The notes under the pieces were generated by a model. That model was not told the DNA's origin. It did no database searches and worked only from the letters and a program-made list of their open reading frames with translations. Shown in pieces: positions 39,762 through 49,167 of a DNA stretch of 64,000 nucleotides. Each line of letters starts with the position of its first letter. Within the stretch, counting starts at the first letter, position 1. This DNA is from CAVEFW01 sp963643505 (GTDB taxonomy: Bacteria; Actinomycetota; Coriobacteriia; Coriobacteriales; Eggerthellaceae), in contig CAVIKF010000002.1 in assembly GCA_963643505.1 (NCBI GenBank), positions 217,655 through 281,654 of the forward strand. The letters are read 5' to 3'. Position numbers and translations under genes: made by a program.

Positions 39762-40003
39762 CGGGTGGGGCTGTTTCTCCTTGTTTGTGCGCCCTCCCGA
39801 CTGAGGGGGTTGTTCCTCCCCAAAATGTGTCGAGTGTCTGCTTTTTTGCGTTTTTTGTTCTTGGTCGCACCATGTTGCCCCATCATTTAAAAGTACGCGC
39901 TTTTTTGGCGTATATGACCGGTCAAAATAGGTCGGGAAACGTTCCCGGGTTGTAGTGCGGTTACTAAACGCTGCATACTCCGTTTCGCAGGCGGAGGAAA
40001 TTA
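39762..40003. other. Intergenic region with palindromes upstream of the LCP gene
   Basis: Together with the repeat above this makes a gene-free stretch of about 305 bp. It contains a perfect 10-bp palindrome TGACCGGTCA (39915-39924) and a CGGGAA-N3-TTCCCG inverted repeat (39933-39947). A weak hairpin AAAAG/CTTTT with T-run (about 39892-39906) could terminate transcription from copy B. No coding region is supported. Confidence 0.5.
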
Positions 40004-41647
40004 TTGAAGGGCAACCAAGCTATGGCAAACTCCGATAACGGACGATACAGTCGCCACGACGTGGGCAATTCCTCTTTTGAGGAGACGTCGCGCTATTCTT
40101 CCCGTTACTCTCAGGAGACGACGGAAGACCCGGTAGACGCTAAGCGCTCCTCCATTCAAAACTCCGAGGCGTATAGCCGCTACAGTCGAGAGATGTATGG
40201 AGACGGTGGAACCCATCGTGCAAGCGCCCGCGCGACGCGAGCCAGGGCGGTCCGTGAACGTTCCGTCCGGCCCAGCTCCCAAAAGGGTCGTGGTGGCAAG
40301 AAGAAGATCGTCGCTACCGTTATTGGCGTCATCTTGGCATTGGCTATAGTCGGTGTTGTTGCGGCGGCTATATGGATCAACGTCATCGACAAGAGCTTGT
40401 CCTCCGGAATAGACGATTCCTTTGTGGAGACCCTCCCTGAATATTCCGGCAAGCCTTTCTATATGTTGCTGGTCGGCGTCGATCGTGACGAGGAGCGTTC
40501 CAACGACGCCGAGTTCGCTGGCGCCTTCCGAACGGACACGATGATGCTTGCCCGCATAGACCCGCAGAACAAGAAGGTGACGTTGATCTCGCTGCCTCGT
40601 GACACCATGACCGACATGAGCGATATCGGCCAGGGGTACCAAAAACTCAATTCCGCCTACACCTGGGGGAATTCTGTAAATTACCCAGGCGGTGGTCAGG
40701 CCTACCTGGTGAAGAAGGTGGAGGATTTGTGCGCGAGCAATGGCTATGCCATCGATATCGAGCACTATGCCGAAGTTGACTTCGACGGTTTTGTGAGTGT
40801 CGTCGACGCTCTTGGCGGTATCGAGGTTGACGTTCCCGTGGTGATCGACGACGACGACGCGGGCGGACACCTCGACGCTGGCCTCCAGACGCTTGACGGT
40901 ACCCAGGCCATGATCTTGTGCCGCTCCCGCCATACCTATGATAGCGTGGGTGCGGGTGATTTGTACCGCGCAGCCAACCAGCGCATGGTTCTTTCCGCGA
41001 TTGCGAAGAAGTTGCTCGATTCTGATGTCCCGACGATCAAGAGCGTCGTGGAGAGCGCGGCGGGCAAGGCTGTCTCCACCGACCTGACGGTTGCAAACTT
41101 GTTGAGCATGGCCGGTTCCATGCGCGGCCTTGACCCCGCCAACGATATCTACACCTGTTCCATGCCGACGACCTCCTCCTATATCGACAATCTTTGGTAC
41201 GAGGTCATCGACTCTGCATCGTGGGCGAAGATCTTGAGCCGCGTTGACCAAGGCTTGCCTCCAACTGAGAGTACCGTCATCGACGAGACCACCGGCACCA
41301 TCCTGTCTTCTAACGGCGACGGCTCTACGGCGTCCGCTTACGGCGAGCAGGCAAGTGACGGCTCTGCTGGTGGGACGGTTGCCGTTCGCAACGGCGGCGC
41401 CTCTCCCGGTTCCGCTACCAAGGTTGCAGAGTTGCTTACAAACGCCGGCTACACCACCGACTCCGGAAACGCCGATGCCGAGACCTACAAGACGACATTG
41501 GTTGTCTACTCCAACGCGAACCAGGCCGACGCGGCTGCCGCAATCCTTAAGAAGCTCGGTGTCGGGAAGACCGTGAAAAACGATGGTTCCTACGACATGT
41601 CTAACCATGACTACCTAGTCGTCCTCGGCTCCGACTACGTTGGCTAG
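40004..41647 (+). CDS. LytR-CpsA-Psr (LCP) family protein
   Basis: Predicted phosphotransferase that attaches wall polymers to peptidoglycan; membrane-anchored with an extracellular catalytic domain. The 547-aa protein has a long basic/Ser-rich cytosolic N-terminus (1-97), one transmembrane helix (about 98-122, IVATVIGVILALAIVGVVAAAI, split), and the LCP domain with FRTDTMMLARIDPQNKKVTLISLPRDT (blocks, about 165-195), KLNSAYTWG and CRSRHTYDSVGAGDLYRAANQR (blocks, about 300-322). A LytR_C-type domain lies at the end (about 460-547). TTG 40004 has GGAGGAAA six bases upstream; ATG 40022 is the alternative start. Confidence 0.93.
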   Translation: MKGNQAMANSDNGRYSRHDVGNSSFEETSRYSSRYSQETTEDPVDAKRSSIQNSEAYSRYSREMYGDGGTHRASARATRARAVRERSVRPSSQKGRGGKKKIVATVIGVILALAIVGVVAAAIWINVIDKSLSSGIDDSFVETLPEYSGKPFYMLLVGVDRDEERSNDAEFAGAFRTDTMMLARIDPQNKKVTLISLPRDTMTDMSDIGQGYQKLNSAYTWGNSVNYPGGGQAYLVKKVEDLCASNGYAIDIEHYAEVDFDGFVSVVDALGGIEVDVPVVIDDDDAGGHLDAGLQTLDGTQAMILCRSRHTYDSVGAGDLYRAANQRMVLSAIAKKLLDSDVPTIKSVVESAAGKAVSTDLTVANLLSMAGSMRGLDPANDIYTCSMPTTSSYIDNLWYEVIDSASWAKILSRVDQGLPPTESTVIDETTGTILSSNGDGSTASAYGEQASDGSAGGTVAVRNGGASPGSATKVAELLTNAGYTTDSGNADAETYKTTLVVYSNANQADAAAAILKKLGVGKTVKNDGSYDMSNHDYLVVLGSDYVG

Positions 41648-41662
41648 GAGATACACCTTTTC

Positions 41663-42748
41663 ATGAAAACCAGTGATTATGATTACGAGCTCCCGGAGGA
41701 ACTGATTGCCCAGGAGCCTGCTGCGGTGCGCGACGCGTGTCGCATGCTTGTGATGGATCGCAAGACGGGGACTCTCGAGGACCGTGTTTTCCGCGATATT
41801 GTCGAGTATCTTCGTCCGGGCGACCTTCTTGTTGCAAACGAGACCCGTGTCCGTCCGGCGCGTCTGCTTGGCAACAAACGTGGAACGGGGGGCGCTGCCG
41901 AGGTGTTTTTGCTTCGTCAGGCCAAGGTCGGCGATGTCCCCAGCAACACCTGTGCCTATTGGGAAGCCCTTGTTCGTCCAGGCAAGCGTTTGAAGCCGGG
42001 TGCCATCGTCGATTTTGTCGGCGGAGACGGAACGGTTGCCATGAGTGCCGAGATCGTCGGGTTCGTAGGAGGTGAAGGCCAAGGCAAGGGTGAGCGAATC
42101 GTTCGCTTGTCGACGGAGCTTCCCTCTTTGGACGAGGCGCTTCATGAGGTGGGCAACACCCCTTTGCCTCCCTACATTAAAGACTATACCGGCGACAAGG
42201 AGATGTATCAGACGGTCTACTCGCGCAACGAGAGCAGTGCGGCGGCTCCTACGGCGGGGCTCCATTTTACGCCTGAGCTGATCGCACGGGTGCAGGAGAT
42301 GGGCGTCGGTTGGGAGACGGTTGAGCTTGAGGTGGGCCTTGATACGTTCCGCCTCGTTGACGAGGACGATCCTACCGATCATCAGATCCATACCGAGTTT
42401 TTCTCTGTTCCACAACGCACCATTGATGCCGTCAACGCCGTACATGCGGGCGGTGGTCGCGTCATCGCTGTGGGGACCACAAGTGTCCGCAGCCTGGAGA
42501 GCGCATGGGACGCAAAGGCAGGTGAGCTTCTCGAGCGCAACCGCGAGGCGACTTGCCTGTATATCCTTCCCGGCTACGAGTATCACGCGGTGGATGGCCT
42601 CATCACGAACTTCCACGTGCCGAGGAGTACCCTCATGATGTTGGTCAGCGCCTTCAGCTCCCGTGAGAACCTTATGAACGCCTACGCGCACGCCATTGAG
42701 GAGCGTTATCGTTTCTTCAGTTTTGGCGACGCGATGTTTGTGATCTAG
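41663..42748 (+). CDS. queA: S-adenosylmethionine:tRNA ribosyltransferase-isomerase QueA
   Basis: Transfers and isomerises the ribosyl moiety of SAM to preQ1-tRNA, giving epoxyqueuosine. The 361-aa protein shows the family blocks: DYELPEELIAQEP at the N-terminus, LVANETRVRPARLLG (about 53-67), PLPPYIK (about 167-173), YQTVYSRNESSAAAPTAGLHF (split, about 180-200) and VGTTSVRSLES (about 270-280). It sits 15 bp after the LCP gene. queH, tgt and a HAD gene lie next to it, forming a queuosine cluster. Confidence 0.96.
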   Translation: MKTSDYDYELPEELIAQEPAAVRDACRMLVMDRKTGTLEDRVFRDIVEYLRPGDLLVANETRVRPARLLGNKRGTGGAAEVFLLRQAKVGDVPSNTCAYWEALVRPGKRLKPGAIVDFVGGDGTVAMSAEIVGFVGGEGQGKGERIVRLSTELPSLDEALHEVGNTPLPPYIKDYTGDKEMYQTVYSRNESSAAAPTAGLHFTPELIARVQEMGVGWETVELEVGLDTFRLVDEDDPTDHQIHTEFFSVPQRTIDAVNAVHAGGGRVIAVGTTSVRSLESAWDAKAGELLERNREATCLYILPGYEYHAVDGLITNFHVPRSTLMMLVSAFSSRENLMNAYAHAIEERYRFFSFGDAMFVI

Positions 42749-42752
42749 GGGT

Positions 42753-42788
42753 TTGCCGCAAAGCTTGCCGCAAAGTTTATCGCAAAGA
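42753..42788. repeat. Three 12-bp tandem units directly after the queA stop
   Basis: Units ttgccgcaaagc, ttgccgcaaagt and ttatcgcaaaga. They begin five bases after the TAG of queA and lie between convergent queA and queH. Confidence 0.85.
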
Positions 42789-42834
42789 GGGCGGGGGATT
42801 TGAGGTGCTTGCCGCAGACCCTCTTCGTGTTTTG

Positions 42835-43758
42835 CTATTTGTTGTCGCTTTGCTGTTGGCGCATGGCTTTCAGGATGGCGCGTTTGCGGGCTTGCTTTTC
42901 GTTGTAGGCGCGTCTTTCCGCGCGTTTGGCGTCCTGCTTTGCCTGCCGCGCCGCGCGTTCCTCGGCATATAGCTCGGCTTCGATCGCTTTTGCCTGGGCG
43001 CGTCTGGCTTTTCGTTGGGCGCGTTCTGCTTGGGCTTCCAATTCGCTGATGCGACACCCGCAATTGTTTTGGCGATACATGCCGCGTCCGCGGCTGCGCT
43101 TTGTCGCCTCGTCGTAGTAGGGTCGGTAATCCTCGAAGCAGGCATCGATGCCGAATTTCTCCGCAGCGCGCTCAAGCTCCTCGCGAATGATTTCGGTGTA
43201 CTGGTAGGGACTGACAGACAACGTCGTGCCAATAGCGCTAAACCCGTGCGCCAATGCATATGCGGCAGTCGTCTCAAAGCGGGCACGGTAGCAAAGCCGA
43301 CACCGTTTCTCTCGCACGGTCGGGTCCACTGCGAGGGAAAGAGCGGCAGCATGGGCCGCTCCCCCGGCAAGGGCTTCGTGGTAGGCCAAAACGCGAGGGC
43401 TATCTGCGTTTTGTGGGTCCGCAACGAACGTGCGTGCGTCCTCAAGCGCGCAATCACCGATGCGTCCCGCCGTCTCCTCCCAGGAGGTTGGGTCGTAGGT
43501 CCCCTCGACGATGGGGATGGGTGCCATGATTGCGGGGTCATCGCTTTCCGCCCACTCTCGCAACGTCTCGAGACGGCGGGCGTATTCTTGCGCGGGGTGG
43601 ATGTTGCCGTTCTCGTAGAAGATGGTCGGCGTGACAAAGCGCTCGTGCCAAAGGCGCATCGGCTCCATGCTGCAAGGTCCGCAACAGGCGTGCAGGAGCA
43701 GGTGTAATTCTGAAGGCGCCGTGCCTTTGGTGGCGGGTTTTTCGCTGTGGGTGTCCAT
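42835..43758 (-). CDS. queH: Epoxyqueuosine reductase QueH with basic C-terminal extension
   Basis: Last step of queuosine synthesis: reduces epoxyqueuosine in tRNA. It has the QueH pattern LLLHACCGPCSMEPM (Cys pair, about 20-34), EKRCRLCYRARFETTA (about 150-165), TTLSVSPYQ (about 178-186) and NNCGCRISE (about 232-240). Cysteines and an Asp bind Fe-S and Fe. From ATG 43758 it has 307 aa. About 60 residues after the enzyme domain are a Lys/Arg/Ala-rich helical stretch (ERAQRKARRAQAKAIEAE and so on), absent from many homologues and possibly a tRNA-binding tail. TAGTAT seven bases before the ATG hints at a leaderless transcript. Confidence 0.92.
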   Translation of the reverse strand: MDTHSEKPATKGTAPSELHLLLHACCGPCSMEPMRLWHERFVTPTIFYENGNIHPAQEYARRLETLREWAESDDPAIMAPIPIVEGTYDPTSWEETAGRIGDCALEDARTFVADPQNADSPRVLAYHEALAGGAAHAAALSLAVDPTVREKRCRLCYRARFETTAAYALAHGFSAIGTTLSVSPYQYTEIIREELERAAEKFGIDACFEDYRPYYDEATKRSRGRGMYRQNNCGCRISELEAQAERAQRKARRAQAKAIEAELYAEERAARQAKQDAKRAERRAYNEKQARKRAILKAMRQQQSDNK

Positions 43759-43800
43759 GTGGCTTATACTACCATCACGAAACAAACGGATGGAGGCACT

Positions 43801-44826
43801 ATGACCAACGCAGCAAACTTTCCCGTACCCGTTCAGGGGTATCGAGCGGTGTGCTTTGACCTCGACGGGACGTTGTTACCCATGGATTTGGACGCGTTCC
43901 TCGGGGCTTATTTTGAAAAGCTCGCACGCTTCATGGTAGCCCGAGGTGCCAATGGCGACGCGTTCAAAAAAGCGCTCAATGACGGCGTGAAAGCTATGAT
44001 AAAAAACAAGGGCCCGCACACAAACGCTGAGGTGTTTTGGGAGCTCTTCTTCCGCGAGCTCGCTCGGCTCATGGAGACGGCCGGCGAGGCGAACCTTGGT
44101 AACGACGAGTGGCTCTCGTTGTTCAATGAATTCTATGAGGGCCCCTTTGCCGCCATTGGTGAGGGAGTTGAGAAGGACGAGCACATGGTGCGCGCCGTGC
44201 ATACGTTGCAAGAAAAGGGATATCCGATTCTGTTGACGACGATGCCCCTGTTCCCGATTCAAGCCCTTGTCCATCGATGTGACTGGTCCGGCCTCGACGT
44301 GGACGATTTCTGCCGTCTCACGACGTTCGAGAATTCCACGGCCGCCAAACCCTCTTTGCACTACTATGCCGAAAACCTTGCCGCCATGGGCGTGTCAGGC
44401 AAAGACGTCCTCATGGTGGGAAACAATACCGTAGAGGACTATTCCTTCACCAAACTTGGCGCGGACATCTTTCTTGTGACCGACTACTTGCTTGACCCGG
44501 TCGACTTTGACCTGTCGACCGTGCGCAACGGTACTACTGCCGAATTTGCCGCATGGGTCGACGCCTTGCCTTCGTGCGAAAATCCGGCTTTGGACGTGAA
44601 AGCTGGTTGTGTCGATGCTGCGGCCACAGATGATGCCTATCGCGCCAACATCGTGGCGACCCCCGAGGAACTTGTCGCCGCAAAAGAGGCAGCGGCTCGG
44701 GCGAGAAGCGCCGCCGACGACATAGGGGATGCGATCGCTGAGGGAAGAGGCAAGGGCGGGGACACGTATGTCCCCGTAGGTATGGAGCAGGCCCTCAACG
44801 CTGATTTCTCTGCGAAGGAAGAATAG
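43801..44826 (+). CDS. HAD superfamily hydrolase
   Basis: Predicted phosphatase, substrate unknown. The 341-aa protein has motif I VCFDLDGTLLP (about 18-28), motif II LLTTMPLFP (about 141-149; a Thr follows), a conserved Lys in NSTAAKPSLHYYAE (about 180-193) and motif IV VLMVGNNTVEDY (about 201-212). A tail of about 90 residues is Ala-rich and probably disordered. ATG 43801 has GGAGG at good spacing; the longer frame to 43747 would overlap the queH start. It is one base before tgt, so the two are co-translated; a link to queuosine salvage is possible but unproven. Confidence 0.85.
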   Translation: MTNAANFPVPVQGYRAVCFDLDGTLLPMDLDAFLGAYFEKLARFMVARGANGDAFKKALNDGVKAMIKNKGPHTNAEVFWELFFRELARLMETAGEANLGNDEWLSLFNEFYEGPFAAIGEGVEKDEHMVRAVHTLQEKGYPILLTTMPLFPIQALVHRCDWSGLDVDDFCRLTTFENSTAAKPSLHYYAENLAAMGVSGKDVLMVGNNTVEDYSFTKLGADIFLVTDYLLDPVDFDLSTVRNGTTAEFAAWVDALPSCENPALDVKAGCVDAAATDDAYRANIVATPEELVAAKEAAARARSAADDIGDAIAEGRGKGGDTYVPVGMEQALNADFSAKEE

Positions 44827-44827
44827 C

Positions 44828-45973
44828 ATGGCCTTGTTTGACTACACTCTTGTTGCCCAAAGCGGACATGCCCGCGCCGGCCGGTTTGAGACCGCTCATG
44901 GCGTTGTCAATACTCCTACGTTCATGCCTGTCGGCACGAGCGCCACGGTGAAGGGCATCATGACCGACCAGCTTCATGAGCTACATGCCCAGGTTGTCCT
45001 TGCGAACACCTACCATCTCTCCCAACGTCCCGGTGCCGATCTCGTGGCCGAGGCGGGGGGTTTGCACAAATTCATGAACTGGGACGGCCCCATTTTGACC
45101 GACTCCGGTGGGTTCCAGGTCTTTAGCTTGGCGGATACGCTCAAACTCCATGATGACGGCCTCGCTTTTCGCAGCATCTACGACGGTGCGAAGTTGTTCT
45201 GGACGCCTGAGGAGAACATGGACATCCAACAAAAACTCGGCGCGGACATCGTGATGCAGCTTGACCAATGCACCCCCTATCCTTGTGAGCGCGAGGTGGT
45301 TAAGCGCGCCGTCGACTTGTCGGCGAACTGGGCGCGGCGTTGCCTTGCCGCCCACACCCGTGAAGACCAGACGCTGTTCGGCATCGTCCAAGGCGGTATG
45401 CATCTCGACCTGCGTATGGAGTCTGTCCGCCGACTGTTGGAAATCGATGCCGAAAGCGTCAAAGCGCAAGGCCAACGTTTTGGCGGTTTCGGCATCGGCG
45501 GCTACTCGGTCGGCGAGGACCACGAGACCATGTTCGAGACGCTTGGCATCGTTGCGCGCGCCTTGCCCGAGACGCGTCCCCGCTACCTCATGGGTGTTGG
45601 CAATCCGACTACCCTCGTCCGTGCTGTGGGCGAGGGGGTTGACCTGTTCGATTGCGTCTTGCCGACGCGAACGGCGCGTATGGGTACGGCGTTTAGCCAC
45701 ACCGGGCGCATGAACATGCGTAACGCTAAATTCACGCACGATTTCGGGCCCCTTGACCCTGCTTGTTCCTGCCCCACGTGCCGCAACTACTCCCGAGCCT
45801 ATATTCGCCATCTCGTGAAGCAAAAGGAGATGCTTGGTGGCATCTTGTTGTCTATTCACAACATCCACTTCCTCATCCACCTGATGGAGCAGGCGAGAGA
45901 GGCCGTTTTGTCGGGAAATTACCAAGAGTTCCTCGATGCGTGGATGGCGAGTCCCGCCGCAAAGGACTACTAG
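44828..45973 (+). CDS. tgt: tRNA-guanine(34) transglycosylase
   Basis: Exchanges guanine 34 in the anticodon of Asp, Asn, His and Tyr tRNAs for preQ1. The 381-aa protein has GVVNTPTFMPVGTSATVKG at the N-terminus, DSGGFQVFSL (catalytic Asp, about 91-100), GIVQGGMHLDLR (about 186-197), GFGIGGYSVGED (about 214-225), LFDCVLPTRTARMG (second catalytic Asp, about 270-283) and the zinc site CSCPTC ... H (about 307-345). It is the last gene of the HAD-tgt pair and is followed by a clear terminator. Confidence 0.97.
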   Translation: MALFDYTLVAQSGHARAGRFETAHGVVNTPTFMPVGTSATVKGIMTDQLHELHAQVVLANTYHLSQRPGADLVAEAGGLHKFMNWDGPILTDSGGFQVFSLADTLKLHDDGLAFRSIYDGAKLFWTPEENMDIQQKLGADIVMQLDQCTPYPCEREVVKRAVDLSANWARRCLAAHTREDQTLFGIVQGGMHLDLRMESVRRLLEIDAESVKAQGQRFGGFGIGGYSVGEDHETMFETLGIVARALPETRPRYLMGVGNPTTLVRAVGEGVDLFDCVLPTRTARMGTAFSHTGRMNMRNAKFTHDFGPLDPACSCPTCRNYSRAYIRHLVKQKEMLGGILLSIHNIHFLIHLMEQAREAVLSGNYQEFLDAWMASPAAKDY

Positions 45974-46002
45974 TTCAAACCCTTGTGAAAAATATGTCAA
46001 AT

Positions 46003-46036
46003 AAAGGGGTTTTCGTGATGCGCGAAACCCCTTTTT
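46003..46036 (+). terminator. Terminator of tgt
   Basis: The stem AAGGGGTTT / AAACCCCTT, extended by CG pairs, is followed by TTTTT (loop around TGATG). Confidence 0.85.
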
Positions 46037-46178
46037 CAACGTAAAAACTATAGCACTAACAGAATAATAGGGGTGTTTTCTCTAGTATGATGGGCGCGCT
46101 TGTGGCACAATAGGAAAATTCCTGTAGCCTGCCGTGTCGCGGTGGGCCTCTATGCGCATAGTTAGAAGGTAGTAAATA

Positions 46179-48902
46179 ATGTCATCTGACGAAAATATCA
46201 ACGAAAACGCCGACCAAGTCGAGGAGCCCGAGGCTCCAAAGGTGAAGGCCTCCGAGCGCACGAAGTCACATGCGGCTTCCATGTCTCGGGGAAGGCAATC
46301 CTACGTTCAAGGCAAGGCGGTCGCATCGAAGAAAAAAACGGCCAAGTCCACCTCGAAGAAGCCGGCCAGGTCCGGCGGTGTTGAGCGACGCAACGTGTGG
46401 CTGCTCGTTCTCACGGCTTTTCTCGTGATCGTCTCGGTGGCCTTGTTCGTTCCTCCCCAAGAGCGCATCAACCAGGGCCTCGACATCCAAGGCGGTCTCT
46501 CCGTTGTCCTTTCCGCAAAGAACGACGACGGCAGTACTGTCTCGGACGAGGACATGGAGAAGAGCCGCGCCATCATCGAGAATCGCGTCAATGCGCTTGG
46601 CGCGAATGAGGCGACCGTTCAAATCCAAGGTAGCAACCAGATCTTGGTCCAGATTCCGGGTCTTTCTGACACCGATACGGCCCTTGCGGCTATCGGCAAG
46701 ACCGGCAAGCTCGAGTTTGCACGTCTCGACTCCTTTACCGATGAGGACGTCAAGACAAAGATTGAAAACGGCCAATACGCCTCTGAGGGAACCTACCAGG
46801 ATTCTTTGACGGGCATCACGTTGAGCACGGGCAAGACTCAAACCCTTGAGGCCAAGGAAGGTACCTACACGCCGCTTATCACCGGCGAGAATATCACCAA
46901 GGTCAGCGTTGGCCAGGCCTCCCAAGCCTCGGCCTACTACTCGGTAAACCTCGACCTCGACAGTGCTGGCACCACCGCCTTTGCTGAGGCAACCAAAGAT
47001 CTAGCTTCCACCAAAGGACAGATCGTCATCATTCTTGACGGTGAGGTCCAATCCGCCCCTGCGGTCCAATCCGAGATCTTGACCGGTGAGGTCTCGATCA
47101 CGGGCAACTACTCGCTTGCCGAGGCGGAAAGCCTGCAGACCATCCTTGAGAGCGGCTCCCTGCCAGTGAGCTTCCAGTACGAGCAAAGCCAGGTCGTGGG
47201 TCCGACCCTCGGACAGAACGCCCTGCTTGCCGGCGTCCTTGTTGCCCTTATCGGCCTTGCCCTTGTTATGGTCTACCTCCTGTTCTTCTATAAGGGCCTC
47301 GGCCTCATCACCGCGGGCGCCATGGCGGTCTTCTCCGTCATGTACCTCGGCATCCTTGCCGCCCTTTCCCTCTTGGGCCAGTTCAGCCTCACCATGGCGG
47401 GCCTGGCAGGTGTCGTTTTGACCATCGGCATGGCCGCCGACTCCTCGATTCTGACCCTTGAGCGCTTCCGCGAGGAAATCCGCATGGGTCGCTCGATCAA
47501 AGCAGCATCGCTGTCCGGCGTCAAGCATGGCATCATGACCTCCATCGACGCCGACGTCGTCTCCCTTGTCTCCGCTGTCACGCTGTTCTTCCTTGCGTCC
47601 GCATCGGTCAAGGGCTTCGGCATGACCTTGGCTCTCGGCATCATCTGCGACATCGTCATGATGCTCGTGTTCAAAGCCCCCATCATCCGCATCCTCGCTC
47701 CCCGTTCCATCTCGAAACATCCTGGTTTTTGGGGTGTCAAGGACGGCATCGACGCTGCCCCCTACTTCACGGGGGAGAAAAAGGCCGAGTCCAAGAGCGA
47801 AATCAAGGGTCGCTTCATCAAGCGCGACTTCAATGTTTTGAAATTCCGTAAGCAATACCTGATCGTCGCCCTCGTCGCCGTCATTGTTGTTGGCGGTATC
47901 GTTGCCCTTCGTGGTGGCGTGAACCTTGGCATCGAATTCGTCGGCGGCACCTCCATCACGTTCCAACACACTGGAGACGTCACGACCGACCAGCTCCGCG
48001 AGTCCTTTGAGAAGGCTGGCGAGGGTGATGTCACGATTCAGACCACGAGCGCCAACGGCGAGGCCGGCTTCCTCGTGCGTCTCACAAACGATTCCGCTGA
48101 GTCTGCTGCCAATGTTGCCAACCGGGTTGCTGAAGACTACGGATGGTCTGCTGAGGATGTCAGCGTCAAGACCATCGGTCCCGACTGGGGAGCTTCGGTC
48201 ATTCAAAGCTCGGCTGTCGCATTCCTTGTGTCGTTGATTCTCATCATCGTGTACATCTCCATTCGCTTCCGAGACGCGAAGATGGGTGTCACGGCCGTCA
48301 TCACGCTGTGTCACGATCTCATCATCGTCATTGGCTTCTACGCGATTCTCGGTCACGAGTTCACCCCCAACACCGTTGCCGCGTTGCTCACGATTTTGGG
48401 TTACTCGCTCTACGATACCGTGGTCGTGTTCCATCGCATCAACGAGAACATGATGGAAGACGACGTCAAGTGCACGTTTGCCTCCATGGCGAACCACTCT
48501 GTCAACGAGGTTTTTGTCCGTTCCATGAACACTTCCATCACCTCTTTGATCCCAGTTCTTGCCATGTTGATCTTCGGTGGCGAGACGCTGCGTGACTTCG
48601 CATTGCCCATGGCGATCGGCCTGATTGTGGGCTGCTACTCCTCCTATCTTGTCGCAACTCCGCTTTACACGATTTGGAAGAGTGCCGAGGAGAGGTTTGT
48701 CAAGCTTACGAAGAAGTATGGCGCCGATGTCCAGCTGTTCTTCCTCAATCGCCTCGAGCTTGCTCCTGCTGCTGTTGCCGCCCCAGAAGCTGTTGAGTCT
48801 TTGGCTGTTGAGGAGGCGGCCGAGAAGGACTCCTCCTCCGAATGGGAGAACATGACCACCTCCCAACGCAAGAAGGCTGCCGCCAGGAAGAAGAAAGAGT
48901 AA
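46179..48902 (+). CDS. secDF: Fused protein translocase subunit SecDF
   Basis: Membrane motor that aids Sec-dependent secretion using the proton gradient. The 907-aa product has a basic Lys-rich cytosolic N-terminus (1-70), then SecD (about 75-510): first helix near 72-93, D1 motif INQGLDIQGGLSVVL (about 93-107), large periplasmic loop, and five further helices. SecF follows (about 555-830), with its D1 motif NLGIEFVGGTSITF (about 585-598) and a six-helix pattern. The C-terminus is Ala/Glu/Lys-rich and cytosolic. Actinobacteria more often encode separate SecD and SecF. The start is ATG 46179 with AGAAGG upstream. It is monocistronic. Confidence 0.95.
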   Translation: MSSDENINENADQVEEPEAPKVKASERTKSHAASMSRGRQSYVQGKAVASKKKTAKSTSKKPARSGGVERRNVWLLVLTAFLVIVSVALFVPPQERINQGLDIQGGLSVVLSAKNDDGSTVSDEDMEKSRAIIENRVNALGANEATVQIQGSNQILVQIPGLSDTDTALAAIGKTGKLEFARLDSFTDEDVKTKIENGQYASEGTYQDSLTGITLSTGKTQTLEAKEGTYTPLITGENITKVSVGQASQASAYYSVNLDLDSAGTTAFAEATKDLASTKGQIVIILDGEVQSAPAVQSEILTGEVSITGNYSLAEAESLQTILESGSLPVSFQYEQSQVVGPTLGQNALLAGVLVALIGLALVMVYLLFFYKGLGLITAGAMAVFSVMYLGILAALSLLGQFSLTMAGLAGVVLTIGMAADSSILTLERFREEIRMGRSIKAASLSGVKHGIMTSIDADVVSLVSAVTLFFLASASVKGFGMTLALGIICDIVMMLVFKAPIIRILAPRSISKHPGFWGVKDGIDAAPYFTGEKKAESKSEIKGRFIKRDFNVLKFRKQYLIVALVAVIVVGGIVALRGGVNLGIEFVGGTSITFQHTGDVTTDQLRESFEKAGEGDVTIQTTSANGEAGFLVRLTNDSAESAANVANRVAEDYGWSAEDVSVKTIGPDWGASVIQSSAVAFLVSLILIIVYISIRFRDAKMGVTAVITLCHDLIIVIGFYAILGHEFTPNTVAALLTILGYSLYDTVVVFHRINENMMEDDVKCTFASMANHSVNEVFVRSMNTSITSLIPVLAMLIFGGETLRDFALPMAIGLIVGCYSSYLVATPLYTIWKSAEERFVKLTKKYGADVQLFFLNRLELAPAAVAAPEAVESLAVEEAAEKDSSSEWENMTTSQRKKAAARKKKE

Positions 48903-48923
48903 CCCAGCGACGGTAATTGCCGA

Positions 48924-48950
48924 AAGGGCCGCGCAAGCGGCCCTTTTTTC
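48924..48950 (+). terminator. Terminator of secDF
   Basis: The 8-bp stem AGGGCCGC / GCGGCCCT with loop GCAA is followed by TTTTT. Confidence 0.9.
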
Positions 48951-49107
48951 TACAACGGAGCGCAAAAAATGTGTGGGAATGAAGAAGCATCGAAGAATTT
49001 CGCGCCTAGCATGATAAAATCAAAAAGCTTGCGTATAAGTTGGCGTAAGCGTAGTAACTGTAGGCCCCCGAGACATGTTTGATGCGGGTTGTACCGCACC
49101 TGCGAAC

Positions 49108-49164
49108 ATGAATAATGTAAGCAACATTCATGGCGAAGGGTCCCCCGTTTTTTGAAAGGGGTCC
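49108..49164 (+). promoter_or_regulatory. rpsA leader with two hairpins, the second covering the ribosome binding site
   Basis: Hairpin 1 (49108-49131): ATGAA/TTCAT plus TGT/ACA with a bulge. Hairpin 2: GGTCCCC (49139-49145) pairs with GGGGTCC (49158-49164) with a single T-T mismatch. The second arm overlaps the Shine-Dalgarno AAAGGGG (49155-49161) of rpsA. It may allow autogenous or other translational control. Confidence 0.5.
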
Positions 49165-49167
49165 GTT

